Part shown: positions 62,641 to 64,000 of the stretch, in pieces
Position numbering within the stretch: the first letter of the stretch is position 1
How the letters are laid out: the number at the start of each line of letters is the position of its first letter
NCBI GenBank assembly: GCA_950295325.1
Contig: OX485807.1
Coordinates: 20,185,666-20,249,665 of the forward strand
Length of the DNA: 64,000 nucleotides
DNA from: Polytrichum commune
Lineage: Eukaryota > Streptophyta > Polytrichopsida > Polytrichales > Polytrichaceae
Direction: 5' to 3'
Notes under the pieces: model-generated
The model's database searches: none
What the model saw: the letters and a program-made list of their open reading frames with translations, nothing else
Told to the model about the DNA's origin: nothing
Program-made: the position numbers and the translations under genes

Positions 62641-64000
62641 TTTAATGTAATTTTATCATATTCTAAGAAAATTTTAGACAATTATGTGTTCAATATACCT
62701 ACTCGCACATTACTTGCACCATCTTCTAAATTATGTATATTTTTTGCGAATCTTATTTTTGTCAACATGAACACTTTAAAAACTATGAAAGGTAATTAAG
62801 TTGTGTACTTGACCGTGCTTACTCCTATTAAGGTGATACAAGTAGTGAAGGTTTTGCTAAGAGGATGGTGTGTAGCAGGATTTCATGATACCAAAATGTA
62901 TAAGAAACATTTTACAAGAGAGTATTATGCACAAGTTACATCTAAAACTTAAATGGATAGTCCCTTAATATCAATCATTGGCTAAATCACTATGTTAAGA
63001 TTCAATCTTACAAAATGAAGTAATAACGATTTGGATGACGCCTCAATGATGCATTGTCATTGCACTAGTGCCCCACCCAAAAATAGGGGTGGGAGTTGTA
63101 GTCCATACCAATAGCCTCTTGCTCTATCCCATAATGCAAAAAAATGAACTCAATTAAATCTATAAAGACTTGTATTTGGAAAGGAATTTTCCATATATTT
63201 GTGTCAATAGCATGTTTTGGAGTTGGAAAGCAAACGCTTTGGCAAAGATGAAATTGGATGAGGAATCTCGGAATTGGGTTTACTATAGCTTGCGGAAGGT
63301 GATGTATATGGACATTAGATGGAAAGAAACTGAAAATGATTTCATTGAGCGAGCAAAAACAAATGAAAATTTTATATTTAATATGACAAAAGACTATCAG
63401 AGACCTCCGATTGTATCGTCGTTGGATGTTCGCGGAACTCAACGAATAGCTTAAAAATTGGAAAAATACCTACATAATATTGATGTATTTCAAGCATATT
63501 TTAAGGGATGATATGGAAATTCTGGTAAGTATTAACACTTTACAATGAAATAACTTTGAATGATAAGGTATAGTAAATTGATAAATTCATGGATATTAAT
63601 ATTAAATAAGGTGTCGTTTAGATTCTAAGTATGAGCATATGGGCTGCAAGTAAGAAAAATTCCTCATGTGGGATAAAACACGAATTCATCTATAAAATCT
63701 TAGCATGGAGCAATGAAGAGATGGTTAGGTTTCACAACGAATGGATAACAATTATCCATAAAATATCGTTGCTTTGCATTTTTAAGATAATATGAAAACA
63801 ACAATGATAAGGTATACTCAGAAAATGAATAGAATCTGATTATAGCCTACCATAGAACCTAAACCATATCATTATTATCTACGATATTTATCCATAAACT
63901 TATCTTCGAAAGTGTTAAATGATGATAATTGTACATAAGGTATTATATATTGGCATTTTAAAGATAATATGAAAATAACAATGATAAGGTATATTAAAAA
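62641..64000. other. AT-rich DNA to window end
   Basis: No supported gene. A 94-codon plus frame at 63170-63454 (contains WKANALAKMKLDEESRNWVY) faintly recalls plant transposon proteins, but the match is too weak to name. The word AAGATAATATGAAAA-AACAATGATAAGGTATA occurs near 63783 and again near 63960, a direct repeat about 177 bp apart that runs off the window. Confidence 0.3.

Overview
This is nuclear DNA of a land plant. The evidence is two multi-exon ferric-chelate reductase (FRO) genes with ordinary GT-AG introns, set in AT-rich intergenic DNA full of plant-type transposons: PIF/Harbinger, CACTA, Mutator-like and Tourist-like elements, a hAT relic and tRNA-derived SINEs. The species cannot be named from the sequence.

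Layout. 1-1.6 kb: 3' flank of FRO copy A, with a repeat block at 1-170 and a 189-bp MITE at 838-1026. 1.63-7.77 kb: FRO copy A, minus strand, 8 exons, about 776 aa. 7.8-43.2 kb: about 35 kb without a host gene that I can support. It holds dispersed repeats, several MITEs with visible target-site duplications (TSDs), a decayed hAT transposase, a GC-rich internally duplicated block, a 100-bp foldback, tandem repeats, a 1-kb CACTA element with a SINE inside, and a frameshifted fragment of an FCP1/NLI-type phosphatase. 43.8-49.2 kb: FRO copy B, minus strand, 8 exons, about 765 aa. 49.2-55.4 kb: more repeats, including a complete SINE with a 12-bp TSD. 55.38-62.27 kb: a 6.9-kb PIF/Harbinger element with terminal repeats, a TAA TSD, a DDE transposase and a Myb/SANT-like partner, both carrying inactivating lesions. 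62.3-64 kb: AT-rich repeat DNA.

The two FRO genes lie head-to-tail about 36 kb apart. All seven intron phases match, exons 2, 4 and 5 have identical lengths (91, 235 and 328 nt), and neither gene has an internal stop or frameshift. In exon 4 about 44 of 78 residues are identical, so this is an old tandem duplication with both copies retained. Both keep the four haem-ligand histidines, the HPFS flavin motif, the GGxGxTP nucleotide motif and the CGP motif. They probably work at a membrane, moving electrons from NAD(P)H through FAD and two haems to ferric chelates or cupric ions.

Nothing here amounts to a new multi-gene system. The most unusual observations are a tandem array in intron 6 of FRO copy A whose units carry pieces of both flanking splice junctions, similar non-coding blocks 3' of both FRO copies, the phosphatase fragment among transposons, and several MITE families whose boundaries can be read directly. 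Everything was read by eye. Exon boundaries rest on splice consensus, frame continuity and agreement between the two paralogues.
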